Part shown: one piece after another, positions 1 through 7,766 of the stretch | How the letters are laid out: each line of letters starts with the position of its first letter | How positions within the stretch are numbered: the stretch's first letter is position 1 | Assembly (NCBI GenBank): GCA_030836605.1 | Contig: JAUPMC010000192.1 | Span: 1 to 29,790, forward strand | From: Thermoplasmatota archaeon | GTDB lineage: Archaea > Thermoplasmatota > Thermoplasmata > UBA10834 | Direction of reading: 5' to 3' | DNA: 29,790 bases | Notes under the pieces: generated by a model | Told to the model about the DNA's origin: nothing | Databases searched by the model: none | The model's input: only the letters and a program-made list of their open reading frames with translations | Program-made: the position numbers and the translations under genes

Positions 1-87
1 GTGCCGCTGAGAGGCTTGATCAGGGCTCGGTCCCTGGGCGGGACGATCCTGGGCGGAGCCGTCAAGAAGGGCTTCCCGTACGACTGA
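1..87 (+). CDS. C-terminal end of an unidentified protein (5' truncated)
   Basis: Frame 1 is open from the first base to a TGA at 85-87 and encodes 28 residues, rich in Gly/Arg/Lys and ending in KKGFPYD. The gene enters from outside the window, so its start and domains are not visible and I do not recognise the family. It converges on pgk: its TGA is followed immediately by the complement of the pgk stop at 88-90, leaving no spacer. The tight convergent join supports this as a real gene end, but the call rests on only 28 codons. Confidence 0.5.
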   Translation: MPLRGLIRARSLGGTILGGAVKKGFPYD

Positions 88-1308
88 TCAGAATCTCTTC
101 GCGGATTCCCTGAGGGCCTCGACCACGGGCATGGGCTTGCCGAGCATGAACCGCTCGAGTGCCCCGCCACCGGTGCTGCAGTACGAGAACTTGCTCATGA
201 GCCCGAACTTGTTCGCCGCCGCGCTCGAGTGCCCTCCTCCTATGACTGAGAACGCCCCGGACTCGATTATCGCGTTGTAGATGGCCTTCGTGCCGTCCGC
301 GAACTTCTCGCGCTCGAAGACGCCAGGCGGACCCGAGAGGAACACTGTCTTGGACTTCATGACAGTCTCGCAGAACCTAGCGATCGTCTCCGCGCCGATG
401 TCCAGGACGGCCGCGCGCTCCGGCAACGAGCCAACGACGTACTCCTTCCTCTCCCCGTCCTCCTCGACGGCCGCGTCCGAGGGCAGCATGATCTTGTGCC
501 TATGCTCTTCCCAGAGCCTCTTGGCCTGTTGCACGGCCTCATCTGTCAGGTCCTTCTTGATGAGTTCCTCGGTCTTCGAGCCGACCCTGTTCCCCAGGCT
601 CCAGAGGAACCCGTACCCTGCGAGTCCGGCGATTATTATGTGGTCCACGGACTCGTTCTTGGCGAGCTTCTCTATCGCGACCAGCGCATCCGAGAGCTTC
701 TTGCCACCGAATATGTAGGTCGAAGGTCTCTTGGGAGATTGGAACACCTCGGCGAGGGTCGTGATCTCCTTCTCGAGAAGCCTGCCGGCGGCCGAAGGCA
801 GCACGGTCGTGAAGCCTACGAGCGATGCGTGCGACCTGTGGGAGGATGCGAACGCGTCGTTTATGAACAGGTCGAACTTGGGCGCCAGGGTCTTGACCAA
901 GTCGGACCGGGCGTGCTCCTCCGGGGTCTTGCTGGCCTGCTCCTCCCCGAAGTACCTCACGTTCTTCATGAGGATGCATTCGCCTTCCGCGAGCCCGTCT
1001 ATCGCCTTCAGCGCATATCCTCCGAAGATGTCGTCGACGTACCGGACCTTCCGGCCGAGGTACCTGCTGAGGTAGCTCGCGTGTTCGTTGAGCGGTATGA
1101 AATCATAGTCCCCAGGTCTTCCCTGGTGCGCGAGGACGACCAACCTCCCACCCCTGTCGACGATCTCCCGGATCGTCGGCACGGATGAGAGTATCTTCGA
1201 CCCGTCCTCGAGCAGCAGCGTCTTCTCGTCCACGGGCGAGTTGATGTCCACCCTCAGAAGCACCCTCTTCCCGCGCAGGTTGAAATCATCCAATGTGTGA
1301 AAGCCCAT
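88..1308 (-). CDS. pgk: phosphoglycerate kinase
   Basis: Transfers phosphate between 1,3-bisphosphoglycerate and ADP in cytosolic glycolysis/gluconeogenesis. The 406-residue product matches the usual archaeal length. Visible PGK motifs are RVDINSPVD near the N-terminus, the HQGRPG substrate loop, INDAFASSHRSHAS, GGKKLSDAL in the hinge region, GPPGVFE, and the C-terminal nucleotide-binding GGGHSSAAANKFG and STGGGALERF segments. The frame stays open to 1440, but the first 44 residues of that extension look unlike PGK. The ATG at 1306-1308 starts with MGFHTLDDFNLRGKRV, as PGKs do, and has a GAGGGGG Shine-Dalgarno-like sequence about 10 nt upstream. It has no TATA at leaderless distance, so a leader of roughly 150 nt is likely. 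No other glycolytic gene is adjacent. Confidence 0.96.
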   Translation of the reverse strand: MGFHTLDDFNLRGKRVLLRVDINSPVDEKTLLLEDGSKILSSVPTIREIVDRGGRLVVLAHQGRPGDYDFIPLNEHASYLSRYLGRKVRYVDDIFGGYALKAIDGLAEGECILMKNVRYFGEEQASKTPEEHARSDLVKTLAPKFDLFINDAFASSHRSHASLVGFTTVLPSAAGRLLEKEITTLAEVFQSPKRPSTYIFGGKKLSDALVAIEKLAKNESVDHIIIAGLAGYGFLWSLGNRVGSKTEELIKKDLTDEAVQQAKRLWEEHRHKIMLPSDAAVEEDGERKEYVVGSLPERAAVLDIGAETIARFCETVMKSKTVFLSGPPGVFEREKFADGTKAIYNAIIESGAFSVIGGGHSSAAANKFGLMSKFSYCSTGGGALERFMLGKPMPVVEALRESAKRF

Positions 1309-1487
1309 CCTGCTGTCCCCCTCTGACCGATTCCCCAGCACTTCTCCCCTTGCGGTGCGCCCGCCCGTTTGTCCGTGCGCGCGCGGGGAAACCCCGGACC
1401 CCTCCGTCAAAGCCGATGCCTCCGCGCATCCGTCGTTCACTGGGCGCCAGACGCGCGATTCCTACGATGTACCGGATTGGACGTTCG

Positions 1488-1495
1488 ATATAAAG
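1488..1495 (+). promoter_or_regulatory. TATA box of the CBS-domain gene, possibly bidirectional
   Basis: The sequence ATATAAAG is centred about 26 nt before the GTG at 1517, which fits a leaderless transcript. Its complement reads CTTTATAT, so the same element could also drive leftward transcription. That would start pgk transcripts near 1465 with a leader of about 155 nt. Confidence 0.55.
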
Positions 1496-1516
1496 CATTG
1501 ACGTCGCTATCAATCG

Positions 1517-2776
1517 GTGGAAGGGGATAGAAAGTATTTAGATGAGGCATCAGCATTGGTGAGGAAAGATGGGCAACTTCAGGGTTTTCGACTGCTTGGC
1601 CCATGCACGGATGTGTTTCGTTTGAAGGCGATTGCGATAGACAAGTTGCTCGTGAAAGACATCATGAGCCCCCCGATTCTGACTGCCAGCAAGGGAGAGA
1701 CCGTGTCCGAGGTAATCTCCAGGATGAGGAAGAACAATGTCCACGAGATGCCCGTGGTCGAGGGGGACAAGCCTCTCGGGCTCGTCAGCCGCGGCGTCAT
1801 GCTGGCGCGCAGGAACATGCCATTGAGCGCGAAGGTCGAGCACATAATGGTCCCCGCGCCCAGGCTAGAGGAGGACATGACGGTCCTCCATGCCGCGGAG
1901 GAGATGCTGTCTTCCGGCGTAAGGGGCGCCCCGGTCGTGAGGAATCACAAGATGGTCGGGTTCGTCTCGCGGACAGACATCGTGAAGATGCTCCCCAAAG
2001 TCGACGAGCTGAGGTCCAAGAGGGTCTCGGAGATGATGAGCCGGAACCCTCACTCGGTTACCGCCAATGAGTCCGTCAGGAAGGCCAAATTCATGATGAC
2101 TGGCCTCGGCGAGAAGGCCCTGCCGGTGGTCGACGAGGCGAACATGCTGATAGGGGCCGTCGGGATGACCGAGGTCATGGATGTCATATGGTCGCCGCAG
2201 GCGTCTAAGCCGCCGAACGAGATCATGGGCTCCGACAGGGGGCCTGCAGACGTGAGGGTGAGCGGCATAATGAACAGCTCGCCGGTCTCCGTCTCCCCCA
2301 CCGACACGCTCGAGAGCGTGGTCGCAGTCATGATGGACAAGAAGCTGTCCACGTTGTTTGTCACTGAAGGGGGGAAGCTGGTCGGCGTGCTGTCCCAGGT
2401 CGACCTCATGGAGCAGGTGATAGGCCTACTCCCGAGAGAGGGCGTCTATGTCCAGATATCGGGCCTCGACACTGGGGACCCGGAGGTCTACGACGTCATG
2501 TACGAGATGATCGGGAAGTCTATGAAGAGGATAGACAGAATACTGCCGCCGAGGGTGTTCTCCCTCCACGTCACGGTCTACAACCCCGAAGGGCTGAAGA
2601 GCAAGTACAGCCTGGGCGCGAGGCTCACGACATCCAAGAACATGTACTACGTCAAGTCGGTCGACTGGAACCTGTACAAGGCGACGGACACCCTCCTGGA
2701 CATGCTCGAGAGCAACGTCAGAAAGGACCATGAGAAGCAGCTCGACCTCTCCAAGAAGCGCAGGCCGGGCCTATAG
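1517..2776 (+). CDS. Four-CBS-domain protein with HPF/RaiA-like C-terminal domain
   Basis: A 419-residue protein with four CBS repeats at roughly residues 45-100, 105-162, 169-228 and 248-303. Each repeat begins with a V-x-x-[IM]-M motif (VKDIMSPP, VEHIMVPA, VSEMMSRN, VSGIMNSS). Residues about 310-410 form a separate domain. Its pattern (VTVYNPEG, YSLGARLTTSKNMYYVK, then the helix DWNLYKATDTLLDMLESNVR) resembles the ribosome hibernation factor (HPF/RaiA/YfiA) fold. CBS pairs usually sense adenine nucleotides, so I infer an energy-sensing ribosome-binding factor. The GTG start at 1517 is chosen because a TATA box lies 26 nt upstream. In-frame GTG 1559 and TTG 1622 are alternatives. It ends in TAG and overlaps the convergent deacetylase gene by 6 nt. 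Confidence 0.85.
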   Translation: MEGDRKYLDEASALVRKDGQLQGFRLLGPCTDVFRLKAIAIDKLLVKDIMSPPILTASKGETVSEVISRMRKNNVHEMPVVEGDKPLGLVSRGVMLARRNMPLSAKVEHIMVPAPRLEEDMTVLHAAEEMLSSGVRGAPVVRNHKMVGFVSRTDIVKMLPKVDELRSKRVSEMMSRNPHSVTANESVRKAKFMMTGLGEKALPVVDEANMLIGAVGMTEVMDVIWSPQASKPPNEIMGSDRGPADVRVSGIMNSSPVSVSPTDTLESVVAVMMDKKLSTLFVTEGGKLVGVLSQVDLMEQVIGLLPREGVYVQISGLDTGDPEVYDVMYEMIGKSMKRIDRILPPRVFSLHVTVYNPEGLKSKYSLGARLTTSKNMYYVKSVDWNLYKATDTLLDMLESNVRKDHEKQLDLSKKRRPGL

Positions 2777-3781
2777 GTCCCAATACTCGGACGCGTTCCT
2801 CATGCACCTCTCGACGGTGCCGCGTCCGAGGCAGCTGTTGTCCACGATGTCCGTGAACTCCAGGGGCACTTCGACCCCTTCCATCGCCCCGACCATGCCC
2901 GCGACGACCTCGGAGAGGGACGGGATGTCGTATCCGCCTTCGAGCATGAACGTGATCCTGCCCCCGCAGTTCCTCTTCGCGAAATCCAGCAGTTGCCTGG
3001 CCTGCCTCAGGTGCCCGTCCGACGAGAGGCTCAGCGACGCCAACGGGTCCCTGTAGTGGTTGTCGACTCCCACGCTCACAAGGACCGCGTCCGGTCTGAA
3101 TTGCTCTAAGACGGGGTTCACCAGGCTCTTGTATGCCAAGTCGAAAGTGGAGTCCCCGCACCCCGAGGCGAGGGGGACATTGATGTTGAACCCCTGTCCG
3201 TCGCCCTTCCCTAGGAAGTCCAGCGAACCAGTCCCCGGGAATATCCCCGTCTGATGGGTAGAGATGTAGAGCACCGTCGGGTCTGCCGCGAAGACCTGCT
3301 CCGTCCCGTTCCCATGATGGACGTCCATGTCCACGATGGCGACGCGTCCGTCCCCGTCCTTGCGAAGTCTCCTCGCGGTTATGGCTATGTTGTTGAAGTA
3401 GCAGAACCCCATGCCGTAATTGGGCCCCGAATGGTGCCCCGGGGGGCGTGTCAGGGCGAAGGTCGCCCTCTTGTGCTCCTTCGAGTAGACCGCCGCGTCG
3501 ACGGCGCACTGCGCGGATAACGCGGCGATACCGTAAGTCTCATGGTGCACCCTGGTGTCCATAGTCAGGCTGCACTCGCCGCAGGTCTCGATGAATTCAA
3601 TGTAATCCTCTTCGTGGACGAGCTTCAACATGTCCTTATGGCCCGTCTTTGACGGCCGGACGTCCTTCCAGAGGTCGTGGGCCTTCAGCTTCTGGACGAT
3701 CCCTCTAAGCCTCTCTGGCGACTCTGGGTGGAACGGGTCCTGAACGTGTCCGTAGAACTCCTCGTTGAAGAAGATGGCCAC
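2771..3781 (-). CDS. Histone deacetylase family (HDAC/AcuC/AphA) zinc amidohydrolase
   Basis: A 336-residue arginase/deacetylase-fold enzyme that probably removes acetyl groups from lysines or small amines. Visible signatures are HPESPERLRGI at the N-terminus, the active-site His pair in RPPGHHSGPNYGMGFCYFNN, the zinc-binding D-x-H in DMDVHHGNGTEQVF, the third zinc ligand region GVDNHYRDPLASL, and the transition-state Tyr in EGGYD. All catalytic positions are present. The GTG start (3779-3781) is preceded by a GGGAGG ribosome-binding site about 4 nt away and by a TATA-like element near 3810. The gene ends in TAG, and its stop abuts the TAG of the convergent CBS gene within the palindrome CTATAG. 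The substrate (chromatin protein, other protein or acetylpolyamine) cannot be told from sequence. Confidence 0.93.
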   Translation of the reverse strand: MAIFFNEEFYGHVQDPFHPESPERLRGIVQKLKAHDLWKDVRPSKTGHKDMLKLVHEEDYIEFIETCGECSLTMDTRVHHETYGIAALSAQCAVDAAVYSKEHKRATFALTRPPGHHSGPNYGMGFCYFNNIAITARRLRKDGDGRVAIVDMDVHHGNGTEQVFAADPTVLYISTHQTGIFPGTGSLDFLGKGDGQGFNINVPLASGCGDSTFDLAYKSLVNPVLEQFRPDAVLVSVGVDNHYRDPLASLSLSSDGHLRQARQLLDFAKRNCGGRITFMLEGGYDIPSLSEVVAGMVGAMEGVEVPLEFTDIVDNSCLGRGTVERCMRNASEYWDL

Positions 3782-3805
3782 ATTCCTCCCTAAACCTGAT
3801 GACCG

Positions 3806-3813
3806 TAGATAAG
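3806..3813 (-). promoter_or_regulatory. TATA-like element upstream of the deacetylase gene
   Basis: On the minus strand this reads CTTATCTA, about 27-29 nt upstream of the GTG at 3781. The predicted transcript starts near 3785, at the edge of the GGGAGG ribosome-binding site. Confidence 0.4.
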
Positions 3814-3927
3814 TGTTGTTCCGTTATCGGCCAGCCTGACCCGAGGGACTCCGCGGTTCGAGCCCCTCATACGCCAGCGCCGAAAGTAACATAACACCCA
3901 CATGCCCGTTTGGACACCGGTGTTCGC

Positions 3928-4311
3928 GTGACAATAGAGCAGATCCTACTCCTACTCGTCGCGTTCGCGCTCGTCGCTCTGATATTCTATGTGAGCTCGG
4001 CCCTGGTCGCCCGGGACTGGTCTGTGGACGGGTCGTTCGTGCTCAGGCTCTTGCTCGTCTCCGTGGTCGCTGTCCTGATGATACCGTTCATCCAAGACGT
4101 CGCCCATGAGCTGCGCGTCGACGAACTCGGGCTGCTGTTCGCATTCGTGCTCCTCATCGTGCTCGTGCGCTACGTCATGGTCGAGGAGCTGCCCGTGTCG
4201 GATGACTGGCTAGCGTCGATAGTGATATCGCTCCTGGGCGTGGTCATGATGTTCGTGTTCCAAGAGGTGGCCGACATGCTGTTCGACACGAGGCTGCTCT
4301 CGCTGTTCTAG
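3928..4311 (+). CDS. Small four-helix membrane protein with internal duplication
   Basis: I do not recognise the family. From GTG 3928 the product is 127 residues with four hydrophobic segments at about 5-26, 38-54, 67-84 and 95-111, so it is an integral membrane protein. The two halves are similar: helix 2 ends in MIPFIQDVAHEL and helix 4 ends in MMFVFQEVADML, so a two-helix unit appears to have been duplicated. The start is uncertain. TTG 3910 is in frame, and a TATA-like stretch at 3883-3894 would place transcription start near 3913, which favours GTG 3928. The stop TAG shares four bases (CTAG) with the convergent peptidase stop. No signal peptide or charged catalytic pattern is visible. 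Confidence 0.7.
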   Translation: MTIEQILLLLVAFALVALIFYVSSALVARDWSVDGSFVLRLLLVSVVAVLMIPFIQDVAHELRVDELGLLFAFVLLIVLVRYVMVEELPVSDDWLASIVISLLGVVMMFVFQEVADMLFDTRLLSLF

Positions 4312-5393
4312 ATCTCCCGGAACTCCTTCGTGCAAGGCGTCAGGATCTGGCATCCCTTCTTCGTCACGAGGATGTCGTCCTCTATCCGCACGCCCCCGAA
4401 CCCGGTAATGTACACCCCGGGTTCGACGGTCAGGACCATGTTCTCCTTTAGTACCATGTCCCTCGCCGGGGAAAGCGCGCCTGGGTCATGCACCGTCACG
4501 CCGATCCCATGGCCCGTGCTGTGTATGAACAACCCTTTGAACTTGCTGCCGTCGATCACTCGCCTGGCCGCCATGTCCACGTCCTTCCCGTGGACCCCCG
4601 CCCGGACCTCGTCCAGGGCCGCGAGCTGTGCCTTGAGCACGACGTCGTACATCTCCCTCTGGCGCTTGTTCGCCGGCCCGCACGTGAAAGTCCTGGTGAT
4701 GTCCGACACGTATCGCCCATAGCACGCGCCGTAGTCGAACAGGGCGAACTGACCGCGTTTGAGCTTCCTGGGGCCAGGGTGGTAGTGCGGTTCCGCGCTC
4801 TTAGACCCGAACGCCACTCCCGCGACAAAGGCGGGTCCGGTGGCGCCGAGCCTCATCATCTTGTATGTCAATTCCGCCGCGGCCTCCGTCTCTGTCATCC
4901 CCTCGGAGACAAGGTCCGGTATCATCTCGCCCACGGAGGACCCGATCGCGCAGGCCTTCTTTATCCTCGATATCTCGTCTGGCAGCTTCACCACTCTCGC
5001 GGTCTCGAGGCCCTCGGAGACATCCACTATCTTCGCCTTGCCGGCGGCCTTCTTGATCCTGAGGTAGTTCGCGTGCGTGATCTCCCGTGAGTTCACGCCT
5101 ATCCTGCGCATCCCCGCCAGCCTTCGGGTCAGGAGCTTGTGCCTGTGCTCCGCGTTGTCGAACACAGTCGTACGCACGCCAGAGGTCCTCGAGCTCAGCT
5201 CCTCCAGCTCGGAGCTCAGGACCTCGGTCTTCTTAGGCTGTATGATGGCCACGCAACCCTCGAACAGGCCGTTCGGAATCCCGGTCGCGTAGAAGAAACT
5301 GTTGTCCAAGTTCGGATCGGTACCGTTCATGAGCACGACAGCGTCCACATCGGCTTCCATGGACGCGAATATCCATCTCTCCTTGGTCGGCAC
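4308..5393 (-). CDS. pepQ: M24 family Xaa-Pro dipeptidase/aminopeptidase (PepQ-like)
   Basis: A 361-residue protein with an N-terminal creatinase-type domain (about 1-125) and a C-terminal pita-bread metallopeptidase domain. The dinuclear metal ligands are visible in order: Asp in FDYGACYGRYVSD, the second Asp in VSDITRTF, His in HSTGHGIGVTVHDPG, Glu in VLTVEPGVYI, and Glu in GGVRIEDDILVT. It probably hydrolyses Xaa-Pro bonds in peptides in the cytosol, downstream of proteasome-type degradation. GTG at 5391-5393 is taken as start because a minus-strand TATA box at 5424-5430 lies at the distance expected for a nearly leaderless mRNA. ATG at residue 12 is a possible alternative. Whether it prefers dipeptides or longer peptides cannot be read from the sequence. 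Confidence 0.9.
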   Translation of the reverse strand: MPTKERWIFASMEADVDAVVLMNGTDPNLDNSFFYATGIPNGLFEGCVAIIQPKKTEVLSSELEELSSRTSGVRTTVFDNAEHRHKLLTRRLAGMRRIGVNSREITHANYLRIKKAAGKAKIVDVSEGLETARVVKLPDEISRIKKACAIGSSVGEMIPDLVSEGMTETEAAAELTYKMMRLGATGPAFVAGVAFGSKSAEPHYHPGPRKLKRGQFALFDYGACYGRYVSDITRTFTCGPANKRQREMYDVVLKAQLAALDEVRAGVHGKDVDMAARRVIDGSKFKGLFIHSTGHGIGVTVHDPGALSPARDMVLKENMVLTVEPGVYITGFGGVRIEDDILVTKKGCQILTPCTKEFREI

Positions 5394-5423
5394 GGGATCA
5401 CTGGCCTCGAATGAGTCTTACCG

Positions 5424-5430
5424 TATAAAG
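5424..5430 (-). promoter_or_regulatory. TATA box of the PepQ-like gene
   Basis: Minus-strand CTTTATA lies about 33 nt upstream of the GTG start, predicting a leader of only a few nucleotides. No Shine-Dalgarno sequence is visible between them. Confidence 0.5.
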
Positions 5431-5441
5431 AGATGATGCGG

Positions 5442-6248
5442 TCAGGCGCCGACCCAGGTGTTCCCGGATATCTTCTTGATCGCGGATATGGCCGACAAGG
5501 CCGCGAGGTAGCTAGTCTTCGGGTTCCTGGGGGATGGGACGTTCCTGGTGACGACATCCAGCTCCCCGAACTTGCCCTTCGCCCTCAGGTTGTGCTCGTT
5601 GGTCTTGACCTGCGGGTCGCACACGATCCTTATCATCGTCTTCTCGAAACCGATGCCTGCCAGCGAGATTGTGGCGGCGACGTTGATGTTCTGGGGGAAA
5701 TGCTTGACCGCCTCCCTCGCGGAACCGTAGAATATCTCGGTCCTGACCCTTATGTTCGCGGGGACGAACCCCTTGGACTCGAGGTATGGGCTGGGCCCGA
5801 ATGCAGACGGGGGCTTCGTGGTCGTCAGGGTGACCTCATCCATCCCCTCGAGGCTCGCGGCCGAGAGCGCGTCGATGCCGCCGATCGCCCCGCTCGGTAT
5901 GAATATCTTGGCCCCCTTCCTCTTGGCGAGTCTGAACGCGTCGGTCTGGAACTGCTCGTCTTGGAACACGCCCACGCTCATTATGAGCGTGTCGACGCCC
6001 GCGGAGAGAGCGAGAGGGACGTAGTATCGCGCCGCGTCTTGGCTGGCCGCCTCGGCCACGAGCTTTATCTCAGGCAGCACGGGGACGATGTCGGGTATGT
6101 ACCTGACCTTCTTCGTGTGCTCCTGGAGCTTCGTGGCGCACTCCTGGGACCGGTCCGTGAGGTAGGTCGTCTCGATCTCTGGCATGTCTTCGACCGCCCT
6201 CGCTATGGTGGTCCCGATGGCCCCGCAGCCTATTACGCAGATCTTCAC
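5442..6248 (-). CDS. nadX: L-aspartate dehydrogenase
   Basis: A 268-residue NAD(P)-dependent dehydrogenase that converts L-aspartate to iminoaspartate, the first step of de novo NAD synthesis, in place of the flavoenzyme NadB. The N-terminal Rossmann motif is ICVIGCGAIGTTIARAV. The middle shows the family segments IPSGAIGGIDAL and AVKHFPQNINVAATISLAG, the second containing the conserved His proposed as catalytic. The C-terminus (SYLAALSAISAIKKI) matches NadX. The GTG start at 6246-6248 has an excellent TATA box about 27 nt upstream and no ribosome-binding site, so the message is probably leaderless. The quinolinate partners NadA and NadC are not in the window. Confidence 0.93.
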   Translation of the reverse strand: MKICVIGCGAIGTTIARAVEDMPEIETTYLTDRSQECATKLQEHTKKVRYIPDIVPVLPEIKLVAEAASQDAARYYVPLALSAGVDTLIMSVGVFQDEQFQTDAFRLAKRKGAKIFIPSGAIGGIDALSAASLEGMDEVTLTTTKPPSAFGPSPYLESKGFVPANIRVRTEIFYGSAREAVKHFPQNINVAATISLAGIGFEKTMIRIVCDPQVKTNEHNLRAKGKFGELDVVTRNVPSPRNPKTSYLAALSAISAIKKISGNTWVGA

Positions 6249-6270
6249 GGCTCAGCCACAGTCGCAGAGT

Positions 6271-6279
6271 ATATAAAAA
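6271..6279 (-). promoter_or_regulatory. TATA box of nadX
   Basis: The minus strand reads TTTTTATAT centred near 6275, about 27 nt before the GTG start at 6248. This is one of the clearest TATA elements in the window and implies a leaderless transcript. Confidence 0.65.
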
Positions 6280-6334
6280 CTTTGAGAGACGACCCGCTGG
6301 ATCGAATGTACCCACGCTCGTCAGGCACCCTCAC

Positions 6335-6343
6335 CCTTTTAGT
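6335..6343 (+). promoter_or_regulatory. Weak TATA-like element upstream of tldD
   Basis: CTTTTAGTG is centred about 29 nt before the tldD ATG at 6369. It is a poor TATA match, but its position is right for the leaderless arrangement of the neighbouring genes. This 120-nt gap also carries the nadX promoter, so the two genes diverge. Confidence 0.35.
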
Positions 6344-6368
6344 GATGTAAGTCGCTCACGCCTCCCAG

Positions 6369-7766
6369 ATGAGCGGACTCTTGGACCATCTCCTCAAGGC
6401 GGTTCACTCTAGGGCGACCTCTGGGCTCGATTATGTCGAGCTCAGGGCGGACGATGTCCTCCAGACATCGATCGAGCTCCGCGAGTCCGCCATCGAGAGC
6501 ATCACGCGCAAATTCGAGCGAGGGCACTCCGCCAGGGTATTGGTGTCTGGACGATGGGGGTTCGCGACCTCTGATGGCATGCGCGACCCTAAAGCCACGA
6601 TCGTCGAGGCGTCCAAGGCGGCGAAGGCGCTCTCCGGCGGCATCGATTCCGACACGGGACTGTGCGATGTGAAGCCGGTCAGGAAGGATGTCAGGCACAA
6701 GGTGCGGGCCCCCCTGAACGAGATCGAACTCGAAGACAAGGTCTCGTATCTGACCTCGATCTGCCAGGGCGTCGTCAAGGCCGACCCACGCATGACGACG
6801 ACCAAGGCCAGTTACATGGACATCACGGGCGACAGGGCCCTAGTCACGAGCGATGGCGCCGCAGTCAGGACTGCGGTGTCCCATGGATATCTGATGACAG
6901 TCTCCTCCGGGAAGGCGCCCGGGCTTCCAGTGTCCGTGAGGGACGAGATAGGGACAGTCACCTCGGGCTGGGAGTACTTCACTGACAAGAACCCGAAGGA
7001 ACTGGTCGTGGACCGCCTGGTCGGCAAAGCGAAACAGCAGATGGCCGGTGTCTCCTGCAAGCGCGGGACCTTCCCGTGCGTGGTGTCCCCGAGGGTCGCG
7101 GGGATGCTGGCCCATGAGGCCCTGGGCCATCTGTCGGAGGCGGACTACTTCTCCTCAGGGGCATTCGACGGCCTCCAGGGTAAGATGGTGGCGCCGGAGT
7201 CCGTGACGATGATCGACTCCCCGTGGATCGAGGGCGGGTTCGGCAACATAGAGGTCGACGACGAGGGCGTGCTTCCGAAGCCAGTCACCCTGATCGACAA
7301 GGGTCTGCTCAGGGAGCAGATGACGAACAGGGAATGGGCCAAGCGCCTCGGGATACGGCCGACGGGCAACGCCAGGGCCGAGAACTACAGGGTGCCTCCC
7401 CTGGTCCGGATGAGGAACACGTACTTCGAGCCGGGGGACCTCTCGCTCGAGGAGCTGCTGGAGGGGAAGAAGTCCGGCTATTACTGCGTGGACATCAGAG
7501 GCGGCCAGGCGGAGGCGAACTCGAGCTTCCAGGTCGGGATTCAGGAGTGTTACGAGATAGTCAAAGGGGAGCTCGGCCAACCCGTGAGGAGCCTTGCGAT
7601 AAGCGGCATGGCCACCAAGTCCCTCTCGTTGATTGACGGTCTGGGTAAGGACACGGAGTTCGAATCCAGCTACTGCGGGAAGATGTACCAGTCGATGCCG
7701 ACGAGTGATGGCGGCCCTCATATCAGCCTTGAGAAAGGCGCCATCGTGTTCGGGGGGTCCGCCTGA
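6369..7766 (+). CDS. tldD: TldD metalloprotease subunit
   Basis: A 465-residue TldD/PmbA-family protein. The HExxxH zinc motif, seen as AHEALGHLSEADYF around residues 245-258, marks this as the catalytic TldD-type subunit. Other family features are the N-terminal DYVELRADDVLQTS, the IDSPWIEGGFGNIEVDDEG segment and the C-terminal VRSLAISGMATKSLSLIDGLG. In bacteria the TldD/TldE heterodimer degrades unfolded peptides threaded into its cavity and processes some peptide toxins and antibiotics. The archaeal role is unknown but probably proteolytic. Its TGA overlaps the ATG of tldE by one base, so the two are translationally coupled and made in equal amounts. Confidence 0.93.
   Translation: MSGLLDHLLKAVHSRATSGLDYVELRADDVLQTSIELRESAIESITRKFERGHSARVLVSGRWGFATSDGMRDPKATIVEASKAAKALSGGIDSDTGLCDVKPVRKDVRHKVRAPLNEIELEDKVSYLTSICQGVVKADPRMTTTKASYMDITGDRALVTSDGAAVRTAVSHGYLMTVSSGKAPGLPVSVRDEIGTVTSGWEYFTDKNPKELVVDRLVGKAKQQMAGVSCKRGTFPCVVSPRVAGMLAHEALGHLSEADYFSSGAFDGLQGKMVAPESVTMIDSPWIEGGFGNIEVDDEGVLPKPVTLIDKGLLREQMTNREWAKRLGIRPTGNARAENYRVPPLVRMRNTYFEPGDLSLEELLEGKKSGYYCVDIRGGQAEANSSFQVGIQECYEIVKGELGQPVRSLAISGMATKSLSLIDGLGKDTEFESSYCGKMYQSMPTSDGGPHISLEKGAIVFGGSA

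Noticed and set aside
1309..1440. 44-residue N-terminal extension of pgk
   Set aside because: It is unlike any PGK, is rich in Gly/Arg/Ala as expected of out-of-gene GC-rich DNA, and a better start with a ribosome-binding site exists at 1308.
1569..1625. Short upstream reading frame whose TGA overlaps an in-frame TTG of the CBS gene; a similar one at 3902-3931 overlaps GTG 3928
   Set aside because: The CBS gene has a better GTG start at 1517 matched to its TATA box, and the second case is only 9 codons. Without conservation data these look like chance.
3855..3865. tRNA-like T-loop sequence GGTTCGAGCCC between the deacetylase and the membrane-protein gene
   Set aside because: The flanking bases do not form a 5-bp T stem, and I find no anticodon arm, D arm or acceptor stem around it. 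It is likely chance.
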